Source: Janthinobacterium sp. 61 (lineage in GTDB: Bacteria > Pseudomonadota > Gammaproteobacteria > Burkholderiales > Burkholderiaceae_D). From it: a stretch of DNA of 64,000 nt. Of this stretch, positions 8,660-17,512 are shown one piece after another. The notes beneath the pieces were generated by a model that worked only from the letters and a program-made list of their open reading frames with translations, ran no database searches and was not told the DNA's origin. The stretch's first letter is position 1. Each line of letters begins with the position of its first letter. Location: positions 682,001 through 746,000 of the forward strand of contig NZ_PJMQ01000001.1 in the NCBI RefSeq assembly GCF_002846335.1, given 5' to 3'. The translations under genes and the position numbers were made by a program.

Positions 8660-8935
8660 ATGTTTTTGGATCACCCCATCATTACCGCGACGAATAGTTT
8701 TACCGAGCCTGACCGCATCGAGCGGCTGACGCGCGTATATGGTTACGCAGCGGCGCTGGCCGACGTGGCCGCCAATGTCGGATTCATTGAAAAAGTGGCC
8801 CAGATCCACGATCACAAGGGTACCCTCATCGTGTTCTGGCATGAGGCGCCCAACGAAGTGGAAAAGCAGTATTTCGTGCAGGCGTGGGCCAGCAAGGTGG
8901 GCGACGGCAGCACGAATGTCGAACACGAAATCTGA
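8660..8935 (+). CDS. Small conserved hypothetical protein
   Basis: A 91-residue soluble protein beginning MFLDHPIITATNSFTEP and ending in VGDGSTNVEHEI. I do not recognise a domain. It is mixed alpha/beta, with FIEKVAQIHDHKGTLIVFWH looking like strand-turn-strand. The start at 8660 is chosen because GGAGA (8650-8654) lies five bases before it; longer ATG and GTG starts upstream run into low-quality sequence. It precedes the GGDEF gene by 37 bases in the same direction and could share its transcript, which hints at a signalling accessory role but does not show it. Confidence 0.65.
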   Translation: MFLDHPIITATNSFTEPDRIERLTRVYGYAAALADVAANVGFIEKVAQIHDHKGTLIVFWHEAPNEVEKQYFVQAWASKVGDGSTNVEHEI

Positions 8936-8972
8936 CCTGGCGCACCGCGCCTGCGCATCGATAGCGTAGCCC

Positions 8973-10124
8973 ATGGATATCAAGACCCTGGTACTGGCCC
9001 TGGCGCTCGGCAACCTGAGCCTGTGCGCGGCCCTGTTCTTCTTCGAGTACGAGCGCAAGAAGTCGCTCAGCATGTCCACCTGGGCGGTGGCCAAGCAATG
9101 CCAGGCCGTGGCCTGGTGTTTGCTGTATTTCCGTGGCGTCTTGCCCGATGTGCTATCCATCCTGCTTGGCAACAGCCTGCTGTTTGCCGGCATGGCGCTG
9201 GACGCGGGCGCGCTGTGGCAGGCGGCCGGCCGCAGCGGCTGGCGCCGCACCATGCTGCCAGCGCTGGGCCTGTCGGTGGCGCTGTTTGCCGCCTGCTACC
9301 TGTTTGACGTGGCGCCGCTGCTGCGCAGTGCCGGCGGTTCGCTGATCGTGGCCGGTTTTTTCATTGCCGGCGTGGCCGCGTTGTGCATCAAATGGCGGGA
9401 GGCGAGCATGCTGCGCCGTTTTCTCGTCGTCAGCATGGGTATGCTGTCGCTGCTGATCGCCGCGCGCGGCGTGCTCGCTGCCGCCATGCCGTATGTTGAC
9501 ACCGAGCCGCTGCAGCTGGCCGGTTTTGGCGCCCTGTACCTGATGATGCTGACGAACGCCTTCGGCTATCTGCTGCTGTCGCGTGAAAAACTGGGCGGCG
9601 AACTGGCGCGCCTGGAAGTGCTCGACGCGGCCACGGGCGTGCCGAACCGGCGCGGCTTTTACCAGGCGCTGGCGCCGTGGATGGCGCTGGCGCGCCGGCC
9701 CGGCCTGCCGACGGCGCTGGTGGTGCTCAATATCGACCATTTCAAGCGCGTCAACGACAGCTACGGCCATCCGGTGGGTGACGCAGTGCTGAAAACCATC
9801 GTCGATACTTGCCGCCAGCAACTGCGCGACAGCGACCTGATGGGCCGCCTGGGCGGCGCCGAATTCGCCATCCAGCTGCCGCGCACGACCCTGGCCGATG
9901 CGCTGATGGTGGCCGAGCGCATCCGCGCCGCCGTCGAAGTGCTGCCCGTCAAGACGGAGCGCGCCGTGCTGCAACTGACGGCCAGCCTGGGCGTGACCAC
10001 CATCCGTGCCGAGGACAGCACCGTCAGCCTGTTCAAGCGGGCCGACGAGGCGCTGCAGGCTGCCAAACAGGCGGGCCGCAACAGGGTGGTTGAAGCGCAG
10101 GGCGCGTGCACGCTGGACGTGTAG
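8973..10124 (+). CDS. Membrane GGDEF-domain protein with GGAEF signature
   Basis: A 383-residue protein. Six or seven hydrophobic helices fill residues 1-203 without a recognised sensor domain name. A GGDEF domain follows at about 215-378 (LDAATGVPNRRGF, then LNIDHFKRVNDSYGHPVGD, then LTASLGVTT). The signature reads GGAEF at 294-298. The third position normally holds Asp or Glu, which binds the metal used in catalysis, so cyclase activity is doubtful; such proteins can act as receptors or interaction partners. The DNA reads GGC GGC GCC GAA TTC in good context, so this is not a translation slip. Confidence 0.88.
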   Translation: MDIKTLVLALALGNLSLCAALFFFEYERKKSLSMSTWAVAKQCQAVAWCLLYFRGVLPDVLSILLGNSLLFAGMALDAGALWQAAGRSGWRRTMLPALGLSVALFAACYLFDVAPLLRSAGGSLIVAGFFIAGVAALCIKWREASMLRRFLVVSMGMLSLLIAARGVLAAAMPYVDTEPLQLAGFGALYLMMLTNAFGYLLLSREKLGGELARLEVLDAATGVPNRRGFYQALAPWMALARRPGLPTALVVLNIDHFKRVNDSYGHPVGDAVLKTIVDTCRQQLRDSDLMGRLGGAEFAIQLPRTTLADALMVAERIRAAVEVLPVKTERAVLQLTASLGVTTIRAEDSTVSLFKRADEALQAAKQAGRNRVVEAQGACTLDV

Positions 10125-10129
10125 CGCCC

Positions 10130-10469
10130 CTATTTCTTGGGTGACCCCAGCCAGCTGGGCTCTTTGCCGCATTCCTTGCTAAGGAACAAGGCGTCGAGGC
10201 CGGGATCGCAGCGCCTGTCGGGCGCCTTCATGGGCTCCGCGCTGAACCATTCACTCCTGGGCAGGATCTTTTCTTCGCGTGGCGCCACCGGCGGCGCGGG
10301 CGGCAGGCGCAGGTGGGGTGGCCCAGTTTGCATCAACCTGCACTTCGCGGGCCTGTGGTTTGCTCGCGTCCTCGCGCGGCGCCTGCGTGCCTGCCTGTGC
10401 GGCGGCACACAGGACGCTGGCGAAGACGAATAATACGGTGCGCATGGCTGCGCTGCTTGATCGATTCAT
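10130..10469 (-). pseudogene. Small secreted protein gene interrupted by a frameshift
   Basis: From 10469, preceded by AAGGA at good spacing, a frame encodes a signal peptide (MRTVLFVFASVLCAAAQAG) and a polar segment to about residue 50, then continues into Ala/Pro-rich sequence and stops at 10251. A second frame picks up at about 10320 and runs to a stop at 10130, encoding PPAPPVAPREEKILP and ending ECGKEPSWLGSPKK with codon use typical of this genome. Joined, they give one periplasmic protein of about 112 residues. The total of 340 bases is one more than a multiple of three. The slip lies near the GCCACCCCACC tract. It may be a sequencing error or a real mutation. The family is not recognised. 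Confidence 0.55.
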
Positions 10470-10751
10470 GGTCTGTCCTTGGTCGGTAGCGGGAGGGTCT
10501 GCCCTGCAGTATGACGGAATCTGCAAGCAAAAAGACAAGGAATTGCAACGGCATGTTACCAAAGGGACTATAGTTATGGGTAGCAAGCAGGTGCACTGCA
10601 GCAAGGTGAGCGAGGCGCGGGGCGCCGGCATGCGGACGTGTGTATTCCCTAACTTTCATTTAAGCTAAGCAAGTTATGCTGTGGGGTGCACGCTAGGCCC
10701 CTCTTGTCGTCCGCACCGCAGTTCCCCTTTTTTACTCTTGCCAGGCCCATA

Positions 10752-11834
10752 ATGAAAATGCTTAAATCCCTGCCTGTATGGCCGCTTGCCGCCCCCCTTG
10801 CCGGCTGGCTGTTCCTGTTCGGTTCCACGTTCAATGTCGGCGGCGCTTACCAGATCCTGCTGGTGGCTGGCTTGATCGGCAGCGTGCTGGCCGCCGTGTA
10901 CCATGCGGAAGTGGTGGCGCACCGCATCGGCGAACCGTATGGCACCCTGGTGCTGGCGCTGGCCGTGACCCTGATCGAGGTGGCGCTGATCGTTTCGCTG
11001 ATGCTGGCCGGCGGGCCGGAAACGACGGGACTGGCGCGCGACACCGTGTTTGCCGCCATCATGATCATTTTAAACGGCATCGTCGGCATCTGTTTGTTGC
11101 TGGGCGCCGGGCGCCACAGGGAACAGACCTTCGGCCTGCTCGGCGTGAGCGCGTCGCTGGCGACCCTGGCGGCCATCGCGATCCTGACACTGGTGCTGCC
11201 GAATTACACCTCCAGCGCCGCCGGACCATATTACAACTCCAGCCAGCTCATTTTCATTGCCGTCATCTCGCTGGTCCTGTACGGCACTTTCGTGCTGGTG
11301 CAGACGGTGCGCCACCGGGACTACTTCCTGCCCAAGGAAGCCGTCGGCGACGAAGAGGTGCATGCTGCGCCGCCCACGCCCACCGTCGCCTGGGTCAGCG
11401 CCGGTGCGCTGCTGGTGTGCCTGGGCGCCGTGGTGTTGCTGGCCAAGTCGCTGGCGCCCGCGCTGGAAACGGCGATTGCCGCCATGGGGGCGCCGAAAAC
11501 CCTGGTCGGCATCGTCATCGCCGCCATCGTGCTGCTCCCCGAAGGCCTGGCCGCCGTGCGCGCGGCGCGCGCCAACCGTTTGCAAACGAGCTTGAACCTG
11601 GCGCTCGGCTCCGCCCTGGCCAGCATCGGCCTGACGATTCCCGCCGTGGTGGTGGTATCGCTGGCGACTGGCCTGACGATCACCCTGGGACTCGATATCA
11701 AGTCGACAGTGCTGTTGCTGCTGTCGCTGATGGTCGCCACACTGTCGCTGGGCACGGGCCGCACCACGGTCATGCAGGGCACGGTGCACCTGGTGATTTT
11801 TGCTGTCTATTTGTTTACCACCATCGTGCCTTAA
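10752..11834 (+). CDS. chaA: ChaA-type calcium/sodium/potassium:proton antiporter
   Basis: A 360-residue inner-membrane antiporter with about eleven helices arranged as two CaCA-type repeats. The first repeat contains AEVVAHRIGEPYGTLVLALA followed by VTLIEVALIVSLML; the second contains LLPEGLAAVRAARANRLQ and then LALGSALASIGLTIPA. The acidic residues in these two alpha-repeat motifs bind the cation. A hydrophilic loop (about residues 205-225, LPKEAVGDEEVHAAPP) separates the halves. E. coli ChaA exports Ca2+, Na+ and K+ at alkaline pH. The start at 10752 precedes the first membrane helix; longer ORF starts lack support. It ends 165 bases before ppx with a Pho box between, so ppx can be transcribed separately. 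Confidence 0.88.
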   Translation: MKMLKSLPVWPLAAPLAGWLFLFGSTFNVGGAYQILLVAGLIGSVLAAVYHAEVVAHRIGEPYGTLVLALAVTLIEVALIVSLMLAGGPETTGLARDTVFAAIMIILNGIVGICLLLGAGRHREQTFGLLGVSASLATLAAIAILTLVLPNYTSSAAGPYYNSSQLIFIAVISLVLYGTFVLVQTVRHRDYFLPKEAVGDEEVHAAPPTPTVAWVSAGALLVCLGAVVLLAKSLAPALETAIAAMGAPKTLVGIVIAAIVLLPEGLAAVRAARANRLQTSLNLALGSALASIGLTIPAVVVVSLATGLTITLGLDIKSTVLLLLSLMVATLSLGTGRTTVMQGTVHLVIFAVYLFTTIVP

Positions 11835-11854
11835 ACGTCGTCGCCGCGCGACTT

Positions 11855-11887
11855 CTTGTCACAATCCTGTCACGCCGCTGTCATACG
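11855..11887 (+). promoter_or_regulatory. Pho box (three 11-base repeats) upstream of ppx
   Basis: Three adjacent 11-base units in register: CTTGTCACAAT (11855-11865), CCTGTCACGCC (11866-11876) and GCTGTCATACG (11877-11887). Each carries TGTCA at the same offset, matching the PhoB repeat CTGTCAT. Candidate -10 hexamers lie 9-18 bases downstream (TAGTGT or TAGGAT), as expected when PhoB replaces -35 recognition. The next gene is ppx. Confidence 0.75.
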
Positions 11888-11998
11888 ATGGGGGTAGTGT
11901 GGTAGGATTTTTAAATCGTTTAAATGATTTATATAGTTTAGCAACTGAGTTTGCCAACTTTTCCGGTTGGCACAGCAATGACAAGACAAGAGGCCAGT

Positions 11999-13456
11999 AT
12001 GTATGCAGCGGTGGACCTAGGGTCCAACAGTTTTCGTTTACACGTCGGCAAGCATGATGGAGACACCATACGCGTAGTCAAGAGCGTGCGCGACCCGATA
12101 CGCCTGGCCGCCGGCCTGGACGCCAATGGCGACCTGACCGAGGCGGCCATGCAGGGGGCGCTGGCCTGCCTGCAGCGCTTTCGCGCCATCCTCGCAGGCT
12201 TCGAACTCGATGCCGTGCGCGTCGTGGCCACGTCGGCCATGCGCGTGGCGCGCAATGGCGCCGTCTTCCTGCCGCTCGCCGAGCAAGCCATAGGCTACCC
12301 GATCGAGATCATCTCGGGCGAAGAAGAGGGGCGCTTGATCTACATGGGCGTGGCCAATGCGCTGGCCATTCCTGGCGAACGCCGGCTGGTGATGGATATC
12401 GGCGGCGGTTCGACCGAACTGATACTGGGGCGTGGCAACGATATCGAACGGGTAGAGTCCTTCAGCCTGGGCACCGTCAAGCAAAGCCTGTCGTTCTTCA
12501 TCGGCGGGCGCATCGACGCACCGTCGTTCGAGGCGGCCATCCTGTCGGCGCGCAGCCATTTCGAGGATGCCGCGCCGCCGTACCGCCCGCAGCACTGGAA
12601 GACGGCCTACGGCTCTTCCGGCACCATTCGCACGATCGCCGACATCATCGCCCGCAACAAGCTCGGTGATGGCTTGCTGTCCGGCACCAGCCTCGATGCG
12701 CTGGCGCGCCGTTTCATCGAACTGGGCCACACCAGCCGCATCGACATGCCCGGCTTGCGCCCCGACCGCGCCAGCACCATCGTCGGCGGCCTGGCCATTT
12801 TGATCGGCCTGTTCCGCGAACTGGCCATTCCCGTCATGACGCCAATCGAGGCGGGCCTGCGCATGGGCGTGATGTGGGATTTGTACCTGCGTTCGACCAA
12901 GCGCGACCGCCGCGAACAGTCGGTGCAGGGCTGCATGGAGAAATTTCATATCGACCAGCAGCGCGCCGGCCGGGTGGCCGAGCAGGCACTGGCCATGTAC
13001 GCGCAGCTCAAGCCCACGTCCGACGCCATGGTGAAATGCCTGCGCTGGAGCAGCCTGCTGCACGAAGTGGGCCTGGCCGTGTCGCAGACGGGTTACCACA
13101 AGCACGCATCCTATATCGTGGAAAATGCAGACTTGCCCGGTTTTACCACGCGCGAACAGAAGACCATGAGCCGCTTGATCCTGGCGCAGAAGGGCAACTT
13201 GCGCAAGATCGGCGAAGTGCTGTCCGATCCTGATTTCGCCAAGGCCGTGCTGGCGCTGCGCCTGTCGATTCTGCTCATGCATGCGCGCATCGAAGCCGAT
13301 TTCAGCGAACTGCGCCTGCGCATGAAGAGCCGCATCGAGCTCGACATCAAGCGCGGCTGGGTGGCGCACCATCCCACCGTGTCGTTCTGGATCGAGAAGG
13401 AGCAGGAATTCTGGGATGAGGTCGGGGTCGATTTCACCATCCGCGCCAGCGCCTAG
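11999..13456 (+). CDS. ppx: Exopolyphosphatase / Ppx-GppA family phosphatase
   Basis: A 485-residue cytoplasmic enzyme that removes terminal phosphate from polyphosphate, or guanosine pentaphosphate in GppA relatives. The ASKHA ATPase-like fold is visible: AAVDLGSNSFRLHV at the N-terminus (phosphate 1), IISGEEEGRLIYMGV, VMDIGGGSTELILG (phosphate 2), and AYGSSGTIRTIADI. The C-terminal HD-like region (about 305-485) contains SLLHEVGLAVSQTGYHKHA. Length suits Ppx. The start at 11999 is supported by AGAGG five bases upstream; earlier TTG and ATG codons have no such site. A Pho box lies upstream. The gene stands between chaA and a DNA-binding protein gene. Confidence 0.92.
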   Translation: MYAAVDLGSNSFRLHVGKHDGDTIRVVKSVRDPIRLAAGLDANGDLTEAAMQGALACLQRFRAILAGFELDAVRVVATSAMRVARNGAVFLPLAEQAIGYPIEIISGEEEGRLIYMGVANALAIPGERRLVMDIGGGSTELILGRGNDIERVESFSLGTVKQSLSFFIGGRIDAPSFEAAILSARSHFEDAAPPYRPQHWKTAYGSSGTIRTIADIIARNKLGDGLLSGTSLDALARRFIELGHTSRIDMPGLRPDRASTIVGGLAILIGLFRELAIPVMTPIEAGLRMGVMWDLYLRSTKRDRREQSVQGCMEKFHIDQQRAGRVAEQALAMYAQLKPTSDAMVKCLRWSSLLHEVGLAVSQTGYHKHASYIVENADLPGFTTREQKTMSRLILAQKGNLRKIGEVLSDPDFAKAVLALRLSILLMHARIEADFSELRLRMKSRIELDIKRGWVAHHPTVSFWIEKEQEFWDEVGVDFTIRASA

Positions 13457-13549
13457 GAGGTCATGCCGTGTGCATGACTTGATGTGTAGCATGCAAGATT
13501 TTAAAAAACAGTATATATTGTTTATATTATTTGTTAAATTGGAAAATCC

Positions 13550-14233
13550 ATGACCAAATCCACCCCAGTGAAAAAAGCCGAGGGCGCGCCCGTATCGATG
13601 TTCCCCACCAGCGCCTCGATCAATGCGGCAGCGGCAAAGAGCGCACCGGCCGCCAAGCCTGTCGTGAAGCCAGCTGCCAAGCCGGTGGCAAAAGCCGCAG
13701 TCAAGCCAGTGGCCGCCAAGGCCGCCGCAGCGAAGCCTGTTGCCGCCAAGCCTGCCGTTGCCAAGGCGCCCGCCGCCAAGCCGGCGGCCAAGGCCGTCGT
13801 CGCCAAACCAGTTGTGGCCAAGCCAGTCGCCAAAGCCGCTGCCAAGCCGGCCGCCAAGGTTGCGGCCAAGGTTGCTGCGAAACCCGCCGCCAAGGCTGCG
13901 GTCAAGCCGGCAGCGAAAACTGCCGTCAAACCGGTGGCCAAAGCTGCCGCCAAGGCTGCACCAGCGAAAAAAGCGCCGCTCGCCAAGGTCGCCGCCGTCA
14001 AGGAAAAAGCCCGCAAGCCGAAACTGGTGCGCGACAGCTTCACCATGCCGGAAGCGGAATATGAAGTTTTGGGCCAGGTCAAAAAAGCTTGCCTGAAGGC
14101 CGGTTTCGAGATCAAGAAAAGCGAATTGCTGCGCATCGGCGTGGCGCTGATCAGCCAGATCGACCTGGCGACCCTGCAAAACGTGCTGGCCGGCCTGCCG
14201 CAGCTGAAAACGGGCCGTCCGAAGAAGGATTGA
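13550..14233 (+). CDS. Histone-H1-like Ala/Lys/Pro repeat protein with C-terminal ribbon-helix-helix-like domain
   Basis: A 227-residue protein in two parts. Residues about 27-150 are a low-complexity tail of AKPVAK, AAKPA and AKAAV repeats, like the eukaryotic H1 tail, AlgP and Bordetella BpH1. Residues about 160-227 form a compact domain: RDSFTMPEAEYEVLGQVKK, KSELLRIGVALISQI and KTGRPKKD. This resembles a ribbon-helix-helix DNA-binding fold (beta strand SFTMP, then two helices) ending in an AT-hook-like GRPKK. It should coat or bridge DNA. The promoter zone (about 13497-13535) is strikingly AT rich (TATATATTG, TTTATATTAT). Repeat number may vary between strains. The exact role is unknown. 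Confidence 0.75.
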   Translation: MTKSTPVKKAEGAPVSMFPTSASINAAAAKSAPAAKPVVKPAAKPVAKAAVKPVAAKAAAAKPVAAKPAVAKAPAAKPAAKAVVAKPVVAKPVAKAAAKPAAKVAAKVAAKPAAKAAVKPAAKTAVKPVAKAAAKAAPAKKAPLAKVAAVKEKARKPKLVRDSFTMPEAEYEVLGQVKKACLKAGFEIKKSELLRIGVALISQIDLATLQNVLAGLPQLKTGRPKKD

Positions 14234-14312
14234 TGACGCGAGCGGAGGGGCCGCCCCCCGCTTGCCCGTTCTGGTTTACCATGGGGGCTGTGATAGTTCC
14301 CCCGTGGTTGCC

Positions 14313-15131
14313 ATGTCAGAAGAAACCAGTATTGAACGCGCCGGCTTCGTCGAGCGCGCCATCATCCGCCACCGCGCGCACCAGTCCATTGATGCCATCG
14401 ACCATGTCGCCGAGGAAATCCCCGTCGCGCTGGTCTTCAATGGCATTTCCCACGTCGTCATGATGGCCACCCCGCGCGACCTGGAAGCATTTGCCTACGG
14501 CTTCGCGCTGACGGAAGGCGTGGTCGCTTCCGCCGGCGCCATTTTCGATTGCGAAGTGGTCCTGCGCCCTGACTCCGCCGAAGTGGCTTTGAGCATTGCC
14601 CAGGAGGATTTCGTGCGCCTGAAGGACCGGCGCCGCCAGCTGACGGGCCGCACGGGCTGCGGCGTGTGCGGCATCGACAGCATCGACATGCTCGATTTGC
14701 AGCCCGAAGCGCTGCCGCCGCCTCTGATCCACGTCGACTTGCCGGCCGCGCTGGCGCGCGCGTCGGGCGGCTTGCACGAACACCAGGCGCTGATGCGGGC
14801 AACGGGCGGCGTGCACGCGGCCGCGTGGTGCACGCCCGAAGGCGATATCGTCCACGTGTTCGAGGATGTCGGCCGGCATAACGGCCTCGATAAACTGATA
14901 GGCCATTTGGCACTGAGCGGCACTGACATGCGGCGCGGCTTCGTATTCCTGTCCAGCCGCGGCAGCTACGAACTGGCGCGCAAGGCGGCGCGCATGCGGA
15001 TCCCGCTGCTGGCGACGATCTCCGCCCCCAGTTCGCTGGCCATTTCCATTGCCACGCAGGCGGGCATGAAGCTGGTCGGCTTCTGCCGCCAGGATGCGTA
15101 CGTCGATTACACGCCCGGGATCACCTTGTAA
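14313..15131 (+). CDS. fdhD: Formate dehydrogenase accessory sulfurtransferase FdhD
   Basis: A 272-residue cytoplasmic protein that passes sulfur from cysteine desulfurase to the molybdenum cofactor before insertion into formate-dehydrogenase-like enzymes. The catalytic cysteine loop GRTGCGVCGIDS (CxxC) is at about 116-126. The family motifs GGVHAAAWC, VFEDVGRHNGLDKLIG and FLSSRGSYELARKAA are intact, and the C-terminus GFCRQDAYVDYTPG is typical. The start at 14313 (MSEETS) is chosen; the in-frame TTG at 14262 is unlikely. No good ribosome site is seen. It faces the molybdoenzyme gene, their ends overlapping by 25 bases, which supports that enzyme as its client. Confidence 0.93.
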   Translation: MSEETSIERAGFVERAIIRHRAHQSIDAIDHVAEEIPVALVFNGISHVVMMATPRDLEAFAYGFALTEGVVASAGAIFDCEVVLRPDSAEVALSIAQEDFVRLKDRRRQLTGRTGCGVCGIDSIDMLDLQPEALPPPLIHVDLPAALARASGGLHEHQALMRATGGVHAAAWCTPEGDIVHVFEDVGRHNGLDKLIGHLALSGTDMRRGFVFLSSRGSYELARKAARMRIPLLATISAPSSLAISIATQAGMKLVGFCRQDAYVDYTPGITL

Positions 15132-17431
15132 GTTCCGCTGCGTTCCAGCAGCACGGGGACAGATTTCGACGTCGGCGTGCCGGCGCCGTCCGCCGTGCTG
15201 GCGAGCGGCACCAGCGCGTTCGTCTCCGGGTAATACGCGGCCAGGCAGCCGCGCGGGATGTCGTAGTCCTCCAGCCGGAAACCATCGGCACGGCGCGCCA
15301 CGCCATCGTCCCAGGCGCCGATCAAGTCCACCAGGTCGCCATCGGAAAAGCCCAGCATGGCGATATCGTCCTTGTTGGCGAAGACCACCTTGCGCGTGCC
15401 GTACACGCCGCGGTAGCGGTCATCCATGCCATAGATGGTGGTGTTGTACTGGTCGTGCGAGCGCGTGCTCATCAAGACCATCAGGCGCTCGCCGTGGCGC
15501 GCGCGGGCGCGATGCAACGGCGTGTCGAGGTCCAGCGGGGCGACGAGGAAGCTGGCCTTGCCGCTGGCCGTCTTCCACACGCGTTCGCGCGAGGCCACCG
15601 TCAGATGAAAGCCGCCCGGCTGCGCCACCCTGGCGTTGTAGTCATAAAAGTCGTCAAACACTTTCTCGATGTCGTCACGGATACGCGCATAGTCGGCCGC
15701 ATACGCGCGCCAGTCCACCAGGCCGTTGCCCAGCGTCGCTTCGGCCATGCCGGCCACGATGGCCACTTCCGAGCGCAGCTGTGGCGAGGCGGGCGCATTG
15801 CGGCCGTACGAGATATGCACCATGCTCATCGAGTCTTCCACCGTCACGCCCTGCGCCACGCCGTGCTGCAGGTCGATCTCCGTGCGCCCCAGGGTAGGCA
15901 GCAGCAAGGCTTCCTTGCCGATGACCAGGTGGCTGCGATTGAGCTTGGTGGCCACTTGCACCGTCAGCGCGCACTGGCGCAACGCGGCAAAGGTCAGCGG
16001 CGTGTCGGGCGTGGCGGCCGCGAAATTGCCACCCAGCGCAATGAATACCTTGACGTCGCCGCGCTGCATGGCTTCGATGGTGGCCACGACGTCGTGGCCG
16101 TGCGCGCGCGGCGGCGCGAAGCCATACACCTGGCCCAGGCGGTCGAGGAAGGCGTTGGTGGGCTTTTCCTCGATGCCCATGGTACGGTCGCCCTGCACGT
16201 TCGAGTGCCCGCGCACGGGGCATAGGCCCGCGCCCGGCTTGCCGATCTGGCCGCGCAGCATCATCAGGTTCGACAACATGCGGATGGCTGCCACACTGTG
16301 CTTGTGCTGCGTCAGGCCCATGCCCCAGGTGGCGATAATGCGCTGGCCCTTGATGAAGATGTCCGTCAGCGCCTCGATCTGCGCGCGCGCCACGCCCGAC
16401 TCCCGTACCAGCAGTTCCCAGCTTTCTGCGCGCAGGTCGTCGCGGAAGGCCTCGAAACCGCTACAGTGTTCAACGATGAAAGCATGGTCGATGACGGCGG
16501 GCTCGCCGCTGGCCTGCGCCGCATCGTCATGCTCGACGACGCGCTTGGCGACAGCCTTGATCAGGGCGAAGTCGCCGCCCAGGGTGGGTTGCACGAACAG
16601 GCCGGCCAGGCGCGTGCTGCCCAGAGTCGCCATTTCCAGCGCGCTTTGCGGGTCCATGAAGCGCTGCAAGCCCCGTTCGCGCAGGGGATTGATGGAAACG
16701 ATGGAGCCGCCGCGGCGCGCGCAATCGCGCAGTTCGCCCAGCATGCGCGGATGGTTGGTGGCGGGATTCTGGCCGAAGATGAGGATGGTGTCGGCCAGTT
16801 CGAAGTCGGCCAAGGTCACCGTGCCCTTGCCGATGCCCACGGTGGCCGGCAAGCCGCGGCTGGTCGCCTCGTGGCACATGTTGGAGCAGTCGGGGAAGTT
16901 GTTCGTGCCGTACAGGCGCGCCATCAGCTGGTACAAAAAGGCCGCTTCGTTGCTGGCGCGGCCCGACGTATAAAACGCGGCCTGGTTCGGGTCGGGCAGG
17001 GCGCGCAGGTGGCGGCCCACGAGGGCGCAGGCGTCTTCCCAGGCGATGGGCACGTAGCGGTCGCTGGCAGGGTCGTACACCATCGGTTCGGTCAGGCGGC
17101 CGTGCTGCTCCAGCGCGTAGTCCGACTGTTCCAGCAGCTGGGTGACGGTATGGCTGGCAAACAGCTCCGGGCCGGCGCGGCGGCTGGTCGCTTCGGCGGC
17201 GACGGCCTTGGCGCCGTTTTCGCAAAAGGCAAACGTGGAAGCGTGGTTGCGGTCCGGCCAGGCGCAGCCGGGGCAGTCGAAGCCGTCCGGCTGGTTTTGC
17301 GCCAGCAAGGCTTTCAGATTGCCGGGCGTGACCCGTTCCTGGCGCAGGCTGATGACCACGTGTTTCAAGGCATCCCAGCCGGCGGCCGGCTTGGCATAGG
17401 GCGTGATGTGGGGCGCTTCGTGTTCGTCCAT
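15107..17431 (-). CDS. FdhF/YdeP-family molybdopterin oxidoreductase
   Basis: A 774-residue cytoplasmic enzyme of the bis-MGD DMSO-reductase superfamily, YdeP branch. Near residue 50 is DCPGCAWPD, the YdeP pattern that replaces the four-cysteine iron-sulfur motif. The cofactor domains show AAFYTSGRASNEAAFLYQL, NNFPDCSNMCHEATSRGL, ADTILIFGQNPATNHPRM and NVQGDRTMGI. The last part (about 640-774) is the MGD-binding domain with LMSTRSHDQYNTTIYG. E. coli YdeP is linked to acid resistance; the substrate is not known, and formate is only a family guess. The start at 17431 (MDEHEAP) has GGAAAG upstream; the longer frame to 17497 is less likely. Confidence 0.88.
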   Translation of the reverse strand: MDEHEAPHITPYAKPAAGWDALKHVVISLRQERVTPGNLKALLAQNQPDGFDCPGCAWPDRNHASTFAFCENGAKAVAAEATSRRAGPELFASHTVTQLLEQSDYALEQHGRLTEPMVYDPASDRYVPIAWEDACALVGRHLRALPDPNQAAFYTSGRASNEAAFLYQLMARLYGTNNFPDCSNMCHEATSRGLPATVGIGKGTVTLADFELADTILIFGQNPATNHPRMLGELRDCARRGGSIVSINPLRERGLQRFMDPQSALEMATLGSTRLAGLFVQPTLGGDFALIKAVAKRVVEHDDAAQASGEPAVIDHAFIVEHCSGFEAFRDDLRAESWELLVRESGVARAQIEALTDIFIKGQRIIATWGMGLTQHKHSVAAIRMLSNLMMLRGQIGKPGAGLCPVRGHSNVQGDRTMGIEEKPTNAFLDRLGQVYGFAPPRAHGHDVVATIEAMQRGDVKVFIALGGNFAAATPDTPLTFAALRQCALTVQVATKLNRSHLVIGKEALLLPTLGRTEIDLQHGVAQGVTVEDSMSMVHISYGRNAPASPQLRSEVAIVAGMAEATLGNGLVDWRAYAADYARIRDDIEKVFDDFYDYNARVAQPGGFHLTVASRERVWKTASGKASFLVAPLDLDTPLHRARARHGERLMVLMSTRSHDQYNTTIYGMDDRYRGVYGTRKVVFANKDDIAMLGFSDGDLVDLIGAWDDGVARRADGFRLEDYDIPRGCLAAYYPETNALVPLASTADGAGTPTSKSVPVLLERSGTYKVIPGV

Positions 17432-17512
17432 GGTGGCTTTCCGGAAGGGGCGTGTGGTAATTATGCACGATCCCCGAATGACATTGACTAGCGTCATGGA
17501 AATGACATTCGG

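Noticed and set aside
15107..15131. Possible antisense control between fdhD and the molybdoenzyme gene
   Set aside because: A 25-base convergent overlap of gene ends is common in compact genomes and shows no extra signal.
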